Source: Garcia nutans
Lineage: Eukaryota; Streptophyta; Magnoliopsida; Malpighiales; Euphorbiaceae
Direction: 5' to 3'
DNA: 64,000 bases
Assembly: GCA_947685225.1 (NCBI GenBank)
Contig: CANTUV010000035.1
Span: 7,633,501-7,697,500, forward strand
The notes under the pieces were generated by a model. It was given only the letters and a program-made list of their open reading frames with translations. It was not told the DNA's origin and ran no database searches. Below, in pieces: positions 11,568-23,200 of this stretch. Position 1 is the stretch's first letter. The number at the start of each line of letters is the position of its first letter. Both the position numbers and the translations under genes were made by a program.

Positions 11568-11857
11568 TTCTCCGTCCTCCTAAAATTATCATCTTCAGTT
11601 TATGTATACTTATTAAAAAAATTATTGAATTCTCTAAATATAATATAAAATTATTTTAAATGGATTAAAATACTCTTTATTAATTCATTAATATTATACT
11701 CTCACTTCATTAATTTAGTCATTAATAATAAGAGAATAATTTAAAAAAAATAATTAATTTTTTTATTGTATAAAGTGACCATTTAAATTTTTTTATAAAA
11801 TTAATAATTTTAGCTCAATAAAGATAAAATATTGTTATTTTTAGGAGAGAATACTAT
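11568..11857. mobile_element. Possible Stowaway-like MITE
   Basis: The left end reads CTCCGTCCTCCTAAAAT and the right end reads ATTTTTAGGAGAGAA, giving an imperfect terminal inverted repeat. The interior is AT-rich and non-coding. CTCC-type ends resemble Stowaway (Tc1/mariner) MITEs, which duplicate TA. TA dinucleotides are present on both sides but prove little here. Sequence at about 12470-12735 resembles its interior and may be a second, decayed copy. Confidence 0.4.
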
Positions 11858-11904
11858 TTAAATAGTAAGTGGATAATACATTTTAATTGTATGATGTGCG
11901 ATAA

Positions 11905-12236
11905 TCAAAATTATCACACTTACTTACACCAGCTAAAATTACTGAGTGAGTTTTTGGTGAGGTAATATGATTTTTTAATTTTTAATATTTGTGGATATCA
12001 TTATTAATTTATTTAATTGCAATGAATTAATTTAACGAGATATTATTAAAATTTGAGGATATCCTACAAGCTTTTATATATATGTGTGTGAGAAAAAATT
12101 AAGGAAATAGAATCAAATCAAATTTAATTTAATTTTAATATAATTTTAATATATTTAATTTGACTTAATTTATATTAAAATATTAAATTTACACATATAA
12201 CTGACAAACATAGTTAATCAAATTATTTAACGAAAA
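11905..12236 (+). repeat. Dispersed AT-rich repeat, copy 2
   Basis: This is a diverged and shortened partner of 9103-9555 in the same orientation. Shared blocks include AATTATCACACTTAC, TTATTTAATTGCAATG, GTGAGAAAAAATT and AATCAAATTATTTAA. No coding content is seen. Confidence 0.6.
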
Positions 12237-12239
12237 AAT

Positions 12240-13275
12240 AATTCTATTATATTTTATGGTAACTAATTAAGCATGAGAAATGTAAAATGCTCATTTTAAT
12301 TTTGTTTTTCTCGCTTAATAATGTGAGGAAGAAAGCTATATGAATCACATAAATAAGCTGCCTAATAAATGAGTTATTTTGTAGGTTGTCCAAGATTTGT
12401 TGGAAAGGCAACGAGTATTTAAGTCTGGTTTTAATTTTTTAAAATTTTATTTTTATTTAATTTAAATTATCACATTCAGTTGATATATATTTATTAAAAA
12501 AATTAAATTTTCTTAATATTATAAAAAATTATTTTAAATGAACTTAAATATTTTTAATTAATTTATTAATATTAAAAATATTATATTTTTATTTTATTAA
12601 TTAACTCATCAATAATAAATATATAATTAAAAAATATTCATTAATTTTTATTAATTTTATAAAATGATAATATAAATGAGGTAAAATATTTTTAAAAATT
12701 GATAATTTAAACTGAATAAAAATAGTATGAAAAATTAATTTAATAATTATAGATTTTATAAAAAGAATATTTAAGTAATTTTGTATTTGGTTTATGCATT
12801 TTGTGCATAGTTTAGTTTGTACGAATCGCAGCACCCATTTTAGTTTTTTTTTTTTTTTTTTTTTTGCACTGAGGCACCCATTTTAAAATTACTTATTGCT
12901 AACTTTGAAACTTTAAATGCCGAATTTATGAAATACTTTTGATACGAGGTTGCATACAAACACTAAATGCTACTAATTTTGAAACACGCGTCCTAATAAG
13001 TCCGAAAGACTTGTTACACACCTTCCATCTTGATTAAGTCTATTGGCTTAAAAGACTACCATTATTAATTATTAATTATAGGATATGCTTAACAATAACA
13101 ATAATTATTTACTGAAAAATGTTATTAAATTTTTTAGATATTAAATTTTTTAAAATATTAAAATATTTTTTATTAATTTATTAATATTATATTATTAATT
13201 TATTAATTAAATTATTAATAATAAGAGTATTTATAAAAAACTAATGCATTTATGGGGTAATGCTACTAGTGAGCT
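12240..13275. other. AT-rich spacer left of the nested complex
   Basis: No gene was found. A MITE-like diverged segment lies at 12470-12735, and a shorter related piece lies at about 13120-13250. A T homopolymer lies at about 12846-12865. The open frame at 12601-12834 on the - strand is AT-driven and not credible. Confidence 0.55.
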
Positions 13276-13391
13276 TGTAAATAATTTACTTCTATGCGAA
13301 CTTATAACAATGCATAATCATACAACCAATAAAATTAAGTTGAAGCAAAAAAACAAACATTGATAGGAAGAAGGAATTGACAATTAGAACA

Positions 13392-13691
13392 TGTCCAATC
13401 CTTCTTTCATTAGTTGTTATTTGAGTAAAATAGGAATAAGTCTTAAGGGTTAGGCAATCATTTGCTATTCTTTTAGTTAATAGGACCTGAGTATGTGCAA
13501 CTTCTACTTCAGTTAATATCTTTGATTTTTATGGCTACAACTTTAGGTCAATTGTTACCTACTTTTTTTTTTTGTCAATATTGTTACCCACTTTGATATA
13601 TATAAACCTTCGGCTGCTCAATAAAATAAATAGCTTGCTTTCATTTCTATATATTGTATTTCTTACTTTCTACATCTTTCAAAAACTAACA
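13392..13691 (+). repeat. 5' LTR of copia-B
   Basis: This is a 300-bp LTR from TGTCCAATCC to ACTAACA. Compared with the 3' LTR it carries extra sequence near 13437 (about 11 bp) and a T-rich expansion near 13561-13580. The TATA-like stretch GATATATATAAACC lies near 13593. Confidence 0.85.
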
Positions 13692-13693
13692 AA

Positions 13694-13706
13694 TAGTATA
13701 AGAGCC
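13694..13706 (+). other. Decayed primer binding site of copia-B
   Basis: TAGTATAAGAGCC differs from the initiator tRNA-Met site at two positions. It lies two bases after the 5' LTR, as expected. Confidence 0.7.
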
Positions 13707-13769
13707 ATTGCATTCTAAGAGACTTGTAAAATCTCTACAATCATATCGATAACCATAACTATAATTAAA

Positions 13770-15430
13770 GCTGAGCACAAATCTTAAAAATTTTCGAACT
13801 GAACTAAATATCTACAAAATAAAAAGAACTATTGATTTTTTAACTTTTTTTTAATCGAACTATACTAATTTTATAATATGTGATGGTTCTGAATATTAGA
13901 CAATATCTACATTGAGAGCCGTACCAAACCGTAGTATACTACCAAACAGATTAATAAAATTAATAACCGATTTATTATTAATAATATAACATATACTTTA
14001 TTATATTGATTTATTACTTAGTATTTAATATTATATAAATACTTAAAGTAACTTCATAATTTAACTATAAAATAAAATAAATATAAATATAAAAAATATA
14101 ATTAATGATCATACATAATTTTTATTTTTTTACTTAATCAAAATTGATTTGTATGTTTTTATGAGATGATTGAATTAATAAAATATTAACTAAAATAAAA
14201 AAAAATACACATGTTATAAATTTCTAATATGAATTTTTACCATATGCTTAATTTATATATATATATACACACACCCCTTGATTTTTATCATACATTGCAA
14301 TTTCTATCATATTATGAATTTCATAAGTATTAACTTAAAAGTAAGTAAATAAAAAATACAATTAAATAATTATTTTCATAATTTAATTTTAAAATAAAGT
14401 ATAAATATAAGTTGAAGTATAATTAATTGATATAAAATATTATAAATTGTGTATATATGTATATACATATCTTATATGCATATATATACTATGCAAGATT
14501 GTAAGTATATATGTATAATCATTAAAATGCTGAATTTAATTGAAAGAGTGGTCGATTTTAATTTTATAAATTAATTTGTTATAAACTATGCATATAAATA
14601 TATATGTATAAATATGATAAAAAATGTAAAAATATTGATATAAAATAATACATATGTCTATATTAATTATATAAACTATAAAACTTGGCCTACTTTATAT
14701 TCATATGCTAAATTTAATTAAAAGAGTAACTAATTTTAATTTTATAACATAGTTTATTAAAAATTTGTGTATGCATGTGTATATCAATATGTGTGTGTAC
14801 GTATGTATATATGTATCAATATAATAAACATTATAAAAATATTGATAAAAATAATATATAAAATCTATATAAATTATATAACTAGGCCTATTGTAGCATT
14901 ATATATTCATATGCTAAATTTAACTAAAAGAGTAGCCGATTTTAATTTTATAATATAATTTATTAAAAATTTGTATGTATATTTTAAATACAAAACTATG
15001 TAGTTTTAGTATATATATTTTAAACACAAAACTACATAGTTTTAAAACTTTATCAATTAAGTTAGAACTACATAGTTTAAACACAAAACTATAGAGTTTT
15101 AGTGTGTGTATTTTTTTTTTATTTTTTATGGAATCCTAAAATTGCATTTAACCTAAATCTTTTTCCTAACCCAAACCTTAACAGTCACCTCGCATTTCTC
15201 ACCATTTCACAAGGACCAGATCGTCATTCTTCATCACCATCACCTATAGATTTCACTTCTCATTATTTTCTCAGTTTATCAGTTCTCACCACCATCATCA
15301 TCTTTAGACTTCAGTTGGCTCTCATCATCGCCTTCAAGGCTTCATCCTGCATCGCACTAAACCTAGATCAATTGCAATCTTACAGATTAGCATCACCAAC
15401 TCAGAATAAGGCTTCAAGGTATTGATTCTT
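13770..15430 (+). repeat. Foreign-looking AT-rich block with gene-start-like end, inside copia-B
   Basis: This block does not resemble a copia leader. Its first part (about 13780-14170) aligns with 36780-37140 in the CACTA element, sharing blocks such as TTTAATATTATATAAATA and ATACATAATTTTTA. Three diverged tandem units with period about 180-205 bp follow (starts near 14527, 14704 and 14910, each with ATGCT-AATTTAA and GATTTTAATTTTATAA). Four dyad motifs of the AAAACTACATAGTTTT type lie at 14990-15095. A pyrimidine-rich, more GC-balanced segment (15130-15425) then resembles a 5' UTR with a possible splice donor at AAGGTATTG. Whether this is a nested transposon or a captured promoter is unresolved. 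Confidence 0.5.
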
Positions 15431-15784
15431 TTTTTTCTTTAATTATTGATTTTTTAATAAATTATTCACTTTCAACATTTGGGGTTCGAAAAAATAGAAT
15501 CTTATTCAAAATAACAGTGATTTATAACAATCTTATATCCTATATATATATATATATATATTTAATACAATAATGCTACAATAATTAACATTAGAAAATT
15601 TTTCATATTTGTTACAAAAAATAAATTAACTTTTAAAAAGATAAATTTAATAGATAAATAAATATATATATAAATAGTTAAATATCAAAATAGTATGTGT
15701 AAAAAAAAATCTCCAAAAAAATTTGCCAGAATTTCGTTTGAAATTTCATTAAACACCAAAATAAAGAACATGTAGATAATAAAT

Positions 15785-16275
15785 TTGATATATAAATTTG
15801 AAATGCAAAAAATGAAAGAGTCGAAAATAACCAAAGAATATATTGACAAGCTGCTTAATATAGCGGACAAGGTAAGACTTCTTAGTAAGGAAGTTTTGAT
15901 GAAAGAACAATTCAAAAAATTTAGGTTACATTGCTTGAATGGTATGAAACCACAATCTCTTCTTTAGAAAACTCTATAGATATGTCAAGTATTGCCTTGA
16001 AAGATTTTTTATATGCATTATAAGCATTTGAATAAAGAAGACTTATGAGGAAAGAATCTTCTATTGAAGATGCTTGCTTAGCAAAACAAAATATAAACAA
16101 AAGCAACAAGACTAAAAGTCATCCACCATGCTCTTATTAGAAGAAGACGAATCATCTACAAAACAAGTGCTGGTGGAGACCCAATCTCAAATGTAGTAAA
16201 TATGGAGAAATGGGTCACATAGAGAGAGTATGCAAATCTCAACAAACAGAATCTAAATTTGTTAAGAACCAATAA
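15785..16275 (+). pseudogene. Gag remnant of copia-B
   Basis: Frames at 15785-15967 and beyond encode a copia gag segment (FEMQKMKES, EYIDKLLNIADKVRLL). A zinc knuckle follows near 16190-16240, readable as CSKYGEMGHIERVC, that is CX2CX4HX4C with the first Cys reading through a frame change. Stops and shifts interrupt it. The segment resembles the gag of copia-A, so the two elements are probably from related families. Confidence 0.75.
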
Positions 16276-16361
16276 TAAGAGGAGGTAGAATCTTTTTTAA
16301 TAATGTTTGATTTAAGAAGAAGCATTGAAAATTAAATAACCGCAGCTATTAAAACAAGGAG

Positions 16362-16621
16362 TGTTGAAGATATGATTCACTAGTTGTTATTTGAATAAGT
16401 CTTAAGTGTTAGGCAATCGATTGCCATTCTTTTGGTTAATAGGACTTGAGTATGTGTGGCATCTACTTCAGTTAATATCTTTGATTTTTATGGCTAAAAT
16501 CATGGGTCATTTATTACTTGCTTTAATGTGTATAAACCTTTGGCTACTCAATAAAATAAATAGCTTGCTTTCATTCCTATACACTATATTTTTTACTTTC
16601 TACACCTTTCAAAAACCAACA
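16362..16621 (+). repeat. 3' LTR of copia-B
   Basis: This 260-bp LTR begins TGTTGAAGAT after the purine run AAGGAG and ends ACCAACA. It is clearly homologous to 13392-13691 but differs by many substitutions and at least two indels, so the element is old. Confidence 0.85.
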
Positions 16622-16707
16622 GAACACCATTCCTATTGTTTAACAAGACAAGGTATCTATTCAAATCAACCTTGTTTTTTGTTTAAAGTAAAACTCACAA
16701 GTTAGTA

Positions 16708-17279
16708 CTCCTCCTTGAGTTTTGCTTTGAACATTCCAAGCTTGCTTCTTAATTCTTCAAACTTTCCCTTTGGTAAAGCTTTGGTTAATATGATAGCAAC
16801 CTACTTTTTGGTTCCATAATGAACTAAATGAACTTCTCCATCCTTTTCTGCTTCTCTCAAACTTCTCCATCCCTTTTTGCTTCTCTTTAAAAATGGAATT
16901 TAACTTTGATGTGTTTAATTCTCCCATGTTGAATTGGATCATTAGTTATGGCAATTGTTGACTTATTGTAAGTATAGATCAAGGTTGGTTTTTGTTGAAC
17001 CAAGCCTAAATTAGACATTACCTTCCTTAGCCATTTTGCATGATTTTCTGCTGTAACTACTGCTATATATTCAACCTCAACAATTGATTGAGCTCCCACT
17101 TTCAACTAAAAAAACCTGAACTTAGGGAGAAAACAAATCCAGTGGTACATTTTGAATCACCAACACTTCCAACCCAAGCATTATCTTAAAATCCTATAAG
17201 CTCATCACTTTCACCCTTAAAACATAAATTCCAAGGTCTCTAGTTCCTTTAATATACTGTAATACATGTTTGTTGCACC
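16708..17279 (-). pseudogene. Copia-A RNase H and 3' polypurine region
   Basis: The purine tract reads AAGGAGGAG on the - strand at 16708-16718, next to the 3' LTR. The frame at 16887-17105 (- strand) carries RNase H motifs: VEYIAVVTAENHAKW, then TYNKSTIAI and HGRIKHIKVKFHF. These match the copia RNase H family. The canonical acidic residue in the CDN motif is replaced in TYNKS. The sequence continues across the gypsy-C insertion at 24502. Confidence 0.8.
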
Positions 17280-17284
17280 AAGAT

Positions 17285-18133
17285 TGATACGAACCAGCCA
17301 CGAGGTAAGGATCCATTGGTGCTTCCAAATGGGCCATTGACTAGGAGCAGAGCTAAGAAGTTTGGAGCAGCTATGGGATTGCATATTCAAGATCAAATTT
17401 CAAAGGAAGTGACTGAAATAGCAATGGAAAAGTGCACAATAGAGCTTGAAGAAGGCACACCAAAGCTGATTATGATGCTTAGTGTGAATATGGAAGCTAA
17501 AGGCTAGCTAAAGAGGTCCAACGTTCAAGAAAGATCCATGAGGGGTTCATATACAGCCTTGGGAAGTAATTTAAGGCCCATGGACAGCCCAAATAGTGTG
17601 AGGCGTGTTCTTATTTTAAAGGGTTTTAGTTTGGCCCTTTTTTTATACTTTATATTTTCCTTAGTGGGTTAGGATGTGTGGTTTCCTATTTAGTTATTTC
17701 AGAATATTAAGTTGTTTCCATAATTTATATTTTCCTTAATGGGTTAGGATTTTGACTTTGTAGCTTTCCTTTTCCCATTAAAATTAGGGTTTCAGATTTA
17801 TGTGTGCCTTTTAGTATAAATAGGGCCTTATTTTTCTTGTAAGGACACTTTATGACAAATTATATTCTCAATTTTCTTATTGAAAATTTCGGCCATCATA
17901 GAATAGGAGTGGATTCTCTTTTTCTTTTGATTGCATCAAGAATTAGATTTACTTATCAATTTCGATTGTGGCGTTCTTCTAATCCAAGCTTCCTAAATCC
18001 TTCCATTATAAGTGTTCGTGCTTTGCTAAGCAATTGGATGCTTTAGAAGGTGGTTTTTCCTTCGTTCTTGGTTTTTCTTCTATCAATCGTGCGTTGGGGT
18101 TTGAGGCCTTCATTGCCATAGGATTCCGCGTCA
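17285..18133 (+). repeat. 5' LTR of gypsy-C
   Basis: This is an 849-bp LTR. A TATA box in AGTATAAATAGGG lies at about 17813-17825. A frame at 17316-17507 is homologous to the pol tail encoded by the 3' LTR (NGPLTRSRAKKFG, MGLHIQDQISKE). It is about 10 bp longer than the 3' LTR because of GTTGGGGTTT near 18094. Confidence 0.93.
17813..17825 (+). promoter_or_regulatory. TATA box of the gypsy-C LTR
   Basis: AGTATAAATAGGG is a canonical plant TATA box. The identical sequence occurs in the 3' LTR near 24187-24199. Transcription would start about 30 bp downstream, inside the LTR. Confidence 0.65.
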
Positions 18134-18135
18134 TT

Positions 18136-18148
18136 TGGTATCAGAGCC
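18136..18148 (+). other. Primer binding site of gypsy-C
   Basis: TGGTATCAGAGCC lies two bases after the 5' LTR and is a perfect match to the plant initiator tRNA-Met complement. Confidence 0.93.
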
Positions 18149-18945
18149 AATTACAAGTAAATCTTTATCTATCTGTCTTTCTAGGGTTGTTTTAGTTGTT
18201 CCGTTAGGGTTCTAATTGGATTTTCGAATTAGGGTTATAGAATTCTTTATTCAATTTCGAAATTGTGTTCTTGCCTTTTGATTCGAAATACATTTTTCTT
18301 ATTCTGAATTGGGTATAAATTGGACTGGAGGCTTTGTGTTTCGTTGGTGATCCAAGGATAGTGACCATATCCTAAAAAAAAAAAAAAGAGTACAAAATCA
18401 CTTCAACAAAAATTCTTTGCTTTTCTAGTAATTTAAGGTATTAGAATCGTTTTGAATCAAGTTGAAAGTAATCAAAATTTTGGCCACCAATTTCGGTCAA
18501 TTGAGGGGCTATTTTATCATGTTTTTCTTGCTGATTTGGAAGTTTCCTTGTCGAAATTAAATTCTTGAGGAGTCTTAATACTAGCTTTCTTGGGTAGAAT
18601 TATTAGGTCCATAAACTAACTTGCTAAGGTGAGTTGTTTTTGATACATTTTGACTAGATTCGTCATAATTTTTGACCTGTTTGTTTCTATTTCTTGTTTG
18701 AGCTACTGTTTTGATTCCGTGACATTGCTAGAGTATTATTTGTTTGATTCTATACTCTGGTAGATATAATCGTGTGACACAAAATTTTCTTGTGTTGTCT
18801 CCAAATTTGTCAAGTTTCTTTCTAGGTGTCATTCTAGGATTTAGGTTCTAGTTCCCTTGAACGTGCTTGGTGATTGATTTGTGAGCCTTTGTTCTGAAGT
18901 GCAATAAAAAAATTAGCGAAGGTGAGTTCTTTGTTTTGTGAGATA

Positions 18946-20289
18946 ATGAGTAGCAATTCTAGTAGAGATAAAGGCATAGCTGTTGAGAAAGAAGAGATGA
19001 GTATCCGGGATATTACAGATGATCTTGAGACGTACAAGCAAGCAAATGAGGACAATATGGAAAGAATAGCAAATACATTGGTTAACTTGTAGCAGTCCAT
19101 GGAACGCTTAATGCAAGCACAACAACCTGCTCCAATGAGGCTACCACAGAGAATTCTACAACCAGCAAGAGCTGAAGAGAGAGAAGAGCCAATTAGGAGG
19201 AGGGCACCAAGAGGTGCATATGAGAGAGGCCGTGTGGCTGATTATGGATTTGAAGAAGGAGAAGCTGGAATTTATCAAGCACCTATCAATGATAATGATT
19301 TGACTTCCATCAAAATGAAGGTTCCTGAATTTAGAGGGAACAACAATGCTGAAGAATACATTGAATGGGAGCGCAAAGTATAGCAAATTTTTGAGTGCCA
19401 TAATTATTCTGAAGAAAAGAAGTCACACATTGCAGCTGTGGAGTTTAAGGGTTATGCAACATTCTGGTGGGATCAACTAAAATCCACTAGAAGAGGTAAG
19501 GGGGTGAGAGTCGTACCCGCATGGGAGGATTTGAGAGACCTGATGAGGCAACGTTTTATCCCTTCTCATTATTATAGGGATCTTTATAATCGCTTAGCAC
19601 GACTAGTGCAAGGTGGCAAGAGTGTAGAAGAATACCACAAGGAGATGGAGATGATCATGGCTAGAGCCAATATTGAGGAAGATGAACAACGGATGATGTC
19701 TAGATTTCTTGGAAGACTTAATCAGAATATTGCAAGTGAGTTGGACATGTAAGATTACAATACCATGGAGGAGATGGTTGATAAAGCTATGAAGATAGAG
19801 AGGAGGTTAAAGAGTAAGAGTTCCACCAAACTTGGCTATGGGAGACCACAAAATTTGCTTGGGAGTAATTCAGCCTATAGAGGACCCCAATATAGTGGTG
19901 GGGCAAATTCAGCCAATAGGGGTGGAGAGAAAGGGGAGTTCAAGAATTCATTCCAGAAAAGCAATGATGCAACCTCCAGTGGAAAAGGACCATCTAGTGG
20001 TCCAAACAAACAAACAGGTACGCCTAACACTACCACTCCAAATAGGGAGATTAAATGTTTTAAGTGTTTAGGGAATGGGCATATTGCATCCCAATGTCCA
20101 AATAAAAGAGTTATGATTGCTACAGCTGATGGTGATGTTGTGTCTGATTTTGAACCTAGTGATAATGATAATGATGATGTTGGGAACTTTGATTCTCCTA
20201 TATATGATGATGTTGGTAGTGATGAGCATGTTGATTGTACTTTGTTAGCTGAGCGTGGTGAATTGTTAGTTGCTAGGCGTGTGCATTGA
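18946..20289 (+). pseudogene. Gypsy-C Gag with three in-frame stops
   Basis: The frame starts at ATG 18946 (MSSNSSRDKGIAVEK) and stays in one phase to TGA 20287-20289. It is broken by stops at 19090-19092, 19381-19383 and 19750-19752. The retrotransposon gag domain is recognisable from about 19300: KVPEFRGNNNAEEYIEWE, FWWDQLK, LRDLMRQRFIP, SVEEYHKEMEMIM. A basic and Ser/Gly-rich linker precedes a CCHC knuckle near 20058-20100 (CFKCLGNGHIASQC). Gag would form the particle shell and bind RNA. The leader between primer site and ATG is about 800 bp. Confidence 0.88.
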
Positions 20290-23200
20290 ATATGCAGGTG
20301 AAAGAGGAAAGTCTAGTACAGCGTGATAATATTTTTCATACTAGATGCTTAGTGAATAATAAGGTTTGTACACTTATTATTGATAATGGGAGCTGTACTA
20401 ATGCTGCAAGTACTACCATGGTTGAAAAATTGGAGTTAAAATGTATGCAGCATCCCAATCCTTATAAGTTGCAGTGGTTTAATGATAGTGGTGAGGTGAA
20501 AGTAACTAAGCGAGTGAGGGCACCATTTTCAATAGGCTGGTACAAAGATGAAGTTGATTGTGATGTAGTTCCTATGCAAGTTGGACATATGTTGTTGGGC
20601 AGACCGTGGCAATATGATCAGAGAGCGCAACATGATGGGTTTTCTAATAGGTACACATTTACCTATGAAGGAAAACAGGTCACTCTTGTTCCATTATCAC
20701 CCCTAGAAGTGTGTGAAGATCAAAGAAAGATGATTGAGGCAGAGAGGCAAGTTAGGGCTACCAATTCAAAAATTAAAGGGCGTTTGAAAGAACATGGTAA
20801 GGTGAGTGAGAGTGAAAAGAAAATGGGAAAAGAGGCCATAAAAGAAACAAAACAAATAAATGGCCCATTGGTGAGAGAAAATAAGAAAGAAGGGAGAGCA
20901 AAACAAACTTTTTATGCAAGAGCGAGAGAGGTTAATTTTGCAATGTCTATTGGGCAGCCATTATTGCTCATTAGATACAAAGAAACTTTGTTTGCTGACA
21001 CTAATGTTTCGCTTGATAGTTTGCCTTCTAGTTTTGTGTCTTTGTTGCAGGATTTTCAGGATGCGTTTCCAGATGAATTACCTAGTGGATTGCCACCGCT
21101 AAGAGAAATTGAGTATCAAATAGACTTCATGCCTGGTGCTACCATCCCAAATAGACCAGCTTACTGGAGTAATCCTATGGAAACGAAAGAGATGCAAAAG
21201 CAAGTAGATGAGTTATTGGAGAAAGGGCTGATTAGAGAGAGTTTGAGTCTGTGTGCTGTTCCTGTGTTGTTGGTTCCAAAGAAGTATGGCACGTGGAGAA
21301 TGTGTGTTGATTGTAGGGCTGTAAATAAGATCACAGTGAAGTATCGGCATCCTATACCACGACTTGATGACATGTTGGATGAGCTACATGGTGCCAGGTA
21401 TTTTTCTAAAATTGATTTTATGAGTGGATATCATCAAATTCGTATGAAACTTGGTGATGAATGAAAAATAGCATTTAAAACTAAATATGGTCTATATGAG
21501 TGGTTAGTAATGCCTTTTGGGTTGTCTAATGCACCTAGTACTTTTATGAGACTAATGAACCATGTTTTGAGAGCTTATTTGGGCAAATTTGTTGTAGTCT
21601 ATTTTGATGATATTCTGATTTATAGTAAGACTTTGGATGACCATGTTGAGCATGCTAGGCTAGTTTTGGAAGTATTGAGAAACAAAAACTTATATGCCAA
21701 GCTTAAGAAATGCACATTTTGCATAGATAGGCTTGTGTTTCTTGGTTTTGTTGTGAGTGTGCAGGGCGTTGAAGTAGATGAAGAGAAAGTGAAAGCTATA
21801 AAGAAGTGGCCTACTCCAAAGAGTGTGACGAACGTGAGGAGCTTTCATGGATTGGCTAGTTTCTATAGGAGGTTCGTGAATGACTTTTCTACTATTACAG
21901 CACCGTTAACTAGCATAATCAAAAAGGAAGTTGGGTTCCAATGGGGAGAGGAGCAACAAAAAGCCTTCGACTGCCTGAAAGGGAAGTTGACATCCACTCC
22001 TATTTTATCATTACCTAATTTTGAGAGTACATTTGAGATTGAGTGTGATGCTTCTGGTGTAGGTATTGGAGCTGTATTGATGCAAGAGAAAAAAGCCTAT
22101 AGCCTATTTTAGTGAGAAACTCAATGGTGCACAATTGAACTATTCCACTTATGATAAGGAGTTGTATGCCTTGGTAAGAGCATTGGACGTGTGGCAGCAC
22201 TACCTCCTTCCAAAGGAGTTCGTGATACATACGGATCATGAGTCCCTCAAACACTTGAAGGGACAAGGTAAGTTGAACAAGAGGCATGGTAAGTGGATAA
22301 AATTTATAGAACAATTCCCTTATGTTGTTAAATACAAGCAAGGAAAGGATAATATAGTGGCTGATGAGTTGCCTAGAAGATATACATTACTATCTGTGTT
22401 GAGTTCTAAATTGCTTGGTTTTGAGTACGTTAAGGACTTATATGTAGGTGATGTTGATTTTGGCAATGTGTATGTTGCATGTGAACATGGAGCTTTTAAT
22501 TCATTTTATAGGCATGATGGATACTTGTTTAAGGGAAATAAAATATGTGTGCCTAAATGTTCCATGCGTGATTTGCTTGTGTTAGAATCTCATTGTGGGG
22601 GATTGATAGGACATTTTGGGATAGCTAAGACTTATAATATCTTGTTTGAGCATTTTTATTGGCTGTCTATGCGTAAGGATGTTGAGAGATTGTGTTCTGC
22701 TTGTATTGCTTGTAGACAGGCGAAATCTAAGTCTATGCCTCATGGCCTATATATGCCTTTACCTGTACCTAGTTCACCTTGGATTGATATTAGCATGGAT
22801 TTTGTGCTTGGATTGCCTAGAACTAGAAAAGGTAGGGATAGCATTTTTGTAGTTGTTGACAGGTTTAGTAAGATGACACATTTTATTCCTTGTCATAAAG
22901 ATGATGATGCGATTGTCGTAGCTGATTTGTTCTTTAGAGAAGTAGTTCGACTACATGGGGTGCCTAGGACTATTGTGTCTGATAGAGATGCTAAGTTTTT
23001 GTCCCATTTTTGGAGAGTTTTATGGGGTAGATTAGGAACTAAGCTTTTGTTTTCTACTACTTGTCATCCACAAATAGATGGGCAAACAGAGGTAGTTAAT
23101 CGTACACTTGGTACATTGTTGAGAACTATAGTGGGAAAGAATTTGGCTGCTTGGGAAGATTGTTTACCTTTTATTGAGTTTGCTTATAATCGTTCTATTC

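Larger units (their letters stand above)
13392..16621 (+). mobile_element. Copia deletion derivative (copia-B) inserted in the copia-A LTR
   Basis: LTRs lie at 13392-13691 and 16362-16621, and the target duplication GAACA at 13387-13391 and 16622-16626. A decayed primer site follows the 5' LTR (13694-13706, two mismatches to TGGTATCAGAGCC). A purine run AAGGAG precedes the 3' LTR. Only a gag remnant with a zinc knuckle survives at 15785-16275. Protease, integrase, RT and RNase H are absent. About 1.7 kb of foreign-looking AT-rich and gene-start-like DNA sits between the primer site and gag. Confidence 0.88.
13276..16707 (-). repeat. 3' LTR of copia-A, split by copia-B
   Basis: The left piece (13276-13391) aligns with the start of the 5' LTR at 29604, for example around AACTTATAACAATGCATAATCATA. 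The right piece (16627-16707) aligns with the end of that LTR, including AACAAGACA and AAGTAAAACTCACAAGT. Copia-B and its duplicated GAACA occupy the gap. The left piece misses an internal part present in the 5' LTR, so this copy also suffered a deletion or the break lies in a variable part. Confidence 0.8.

Noticed and set aside
15102..15425. 107-codon frame in copia-B as a host gene
   Set aside because: It is more like a 5' leader: pyrimidine-rich, no known motif, no downstream coding exon. Kept as part of a described module.
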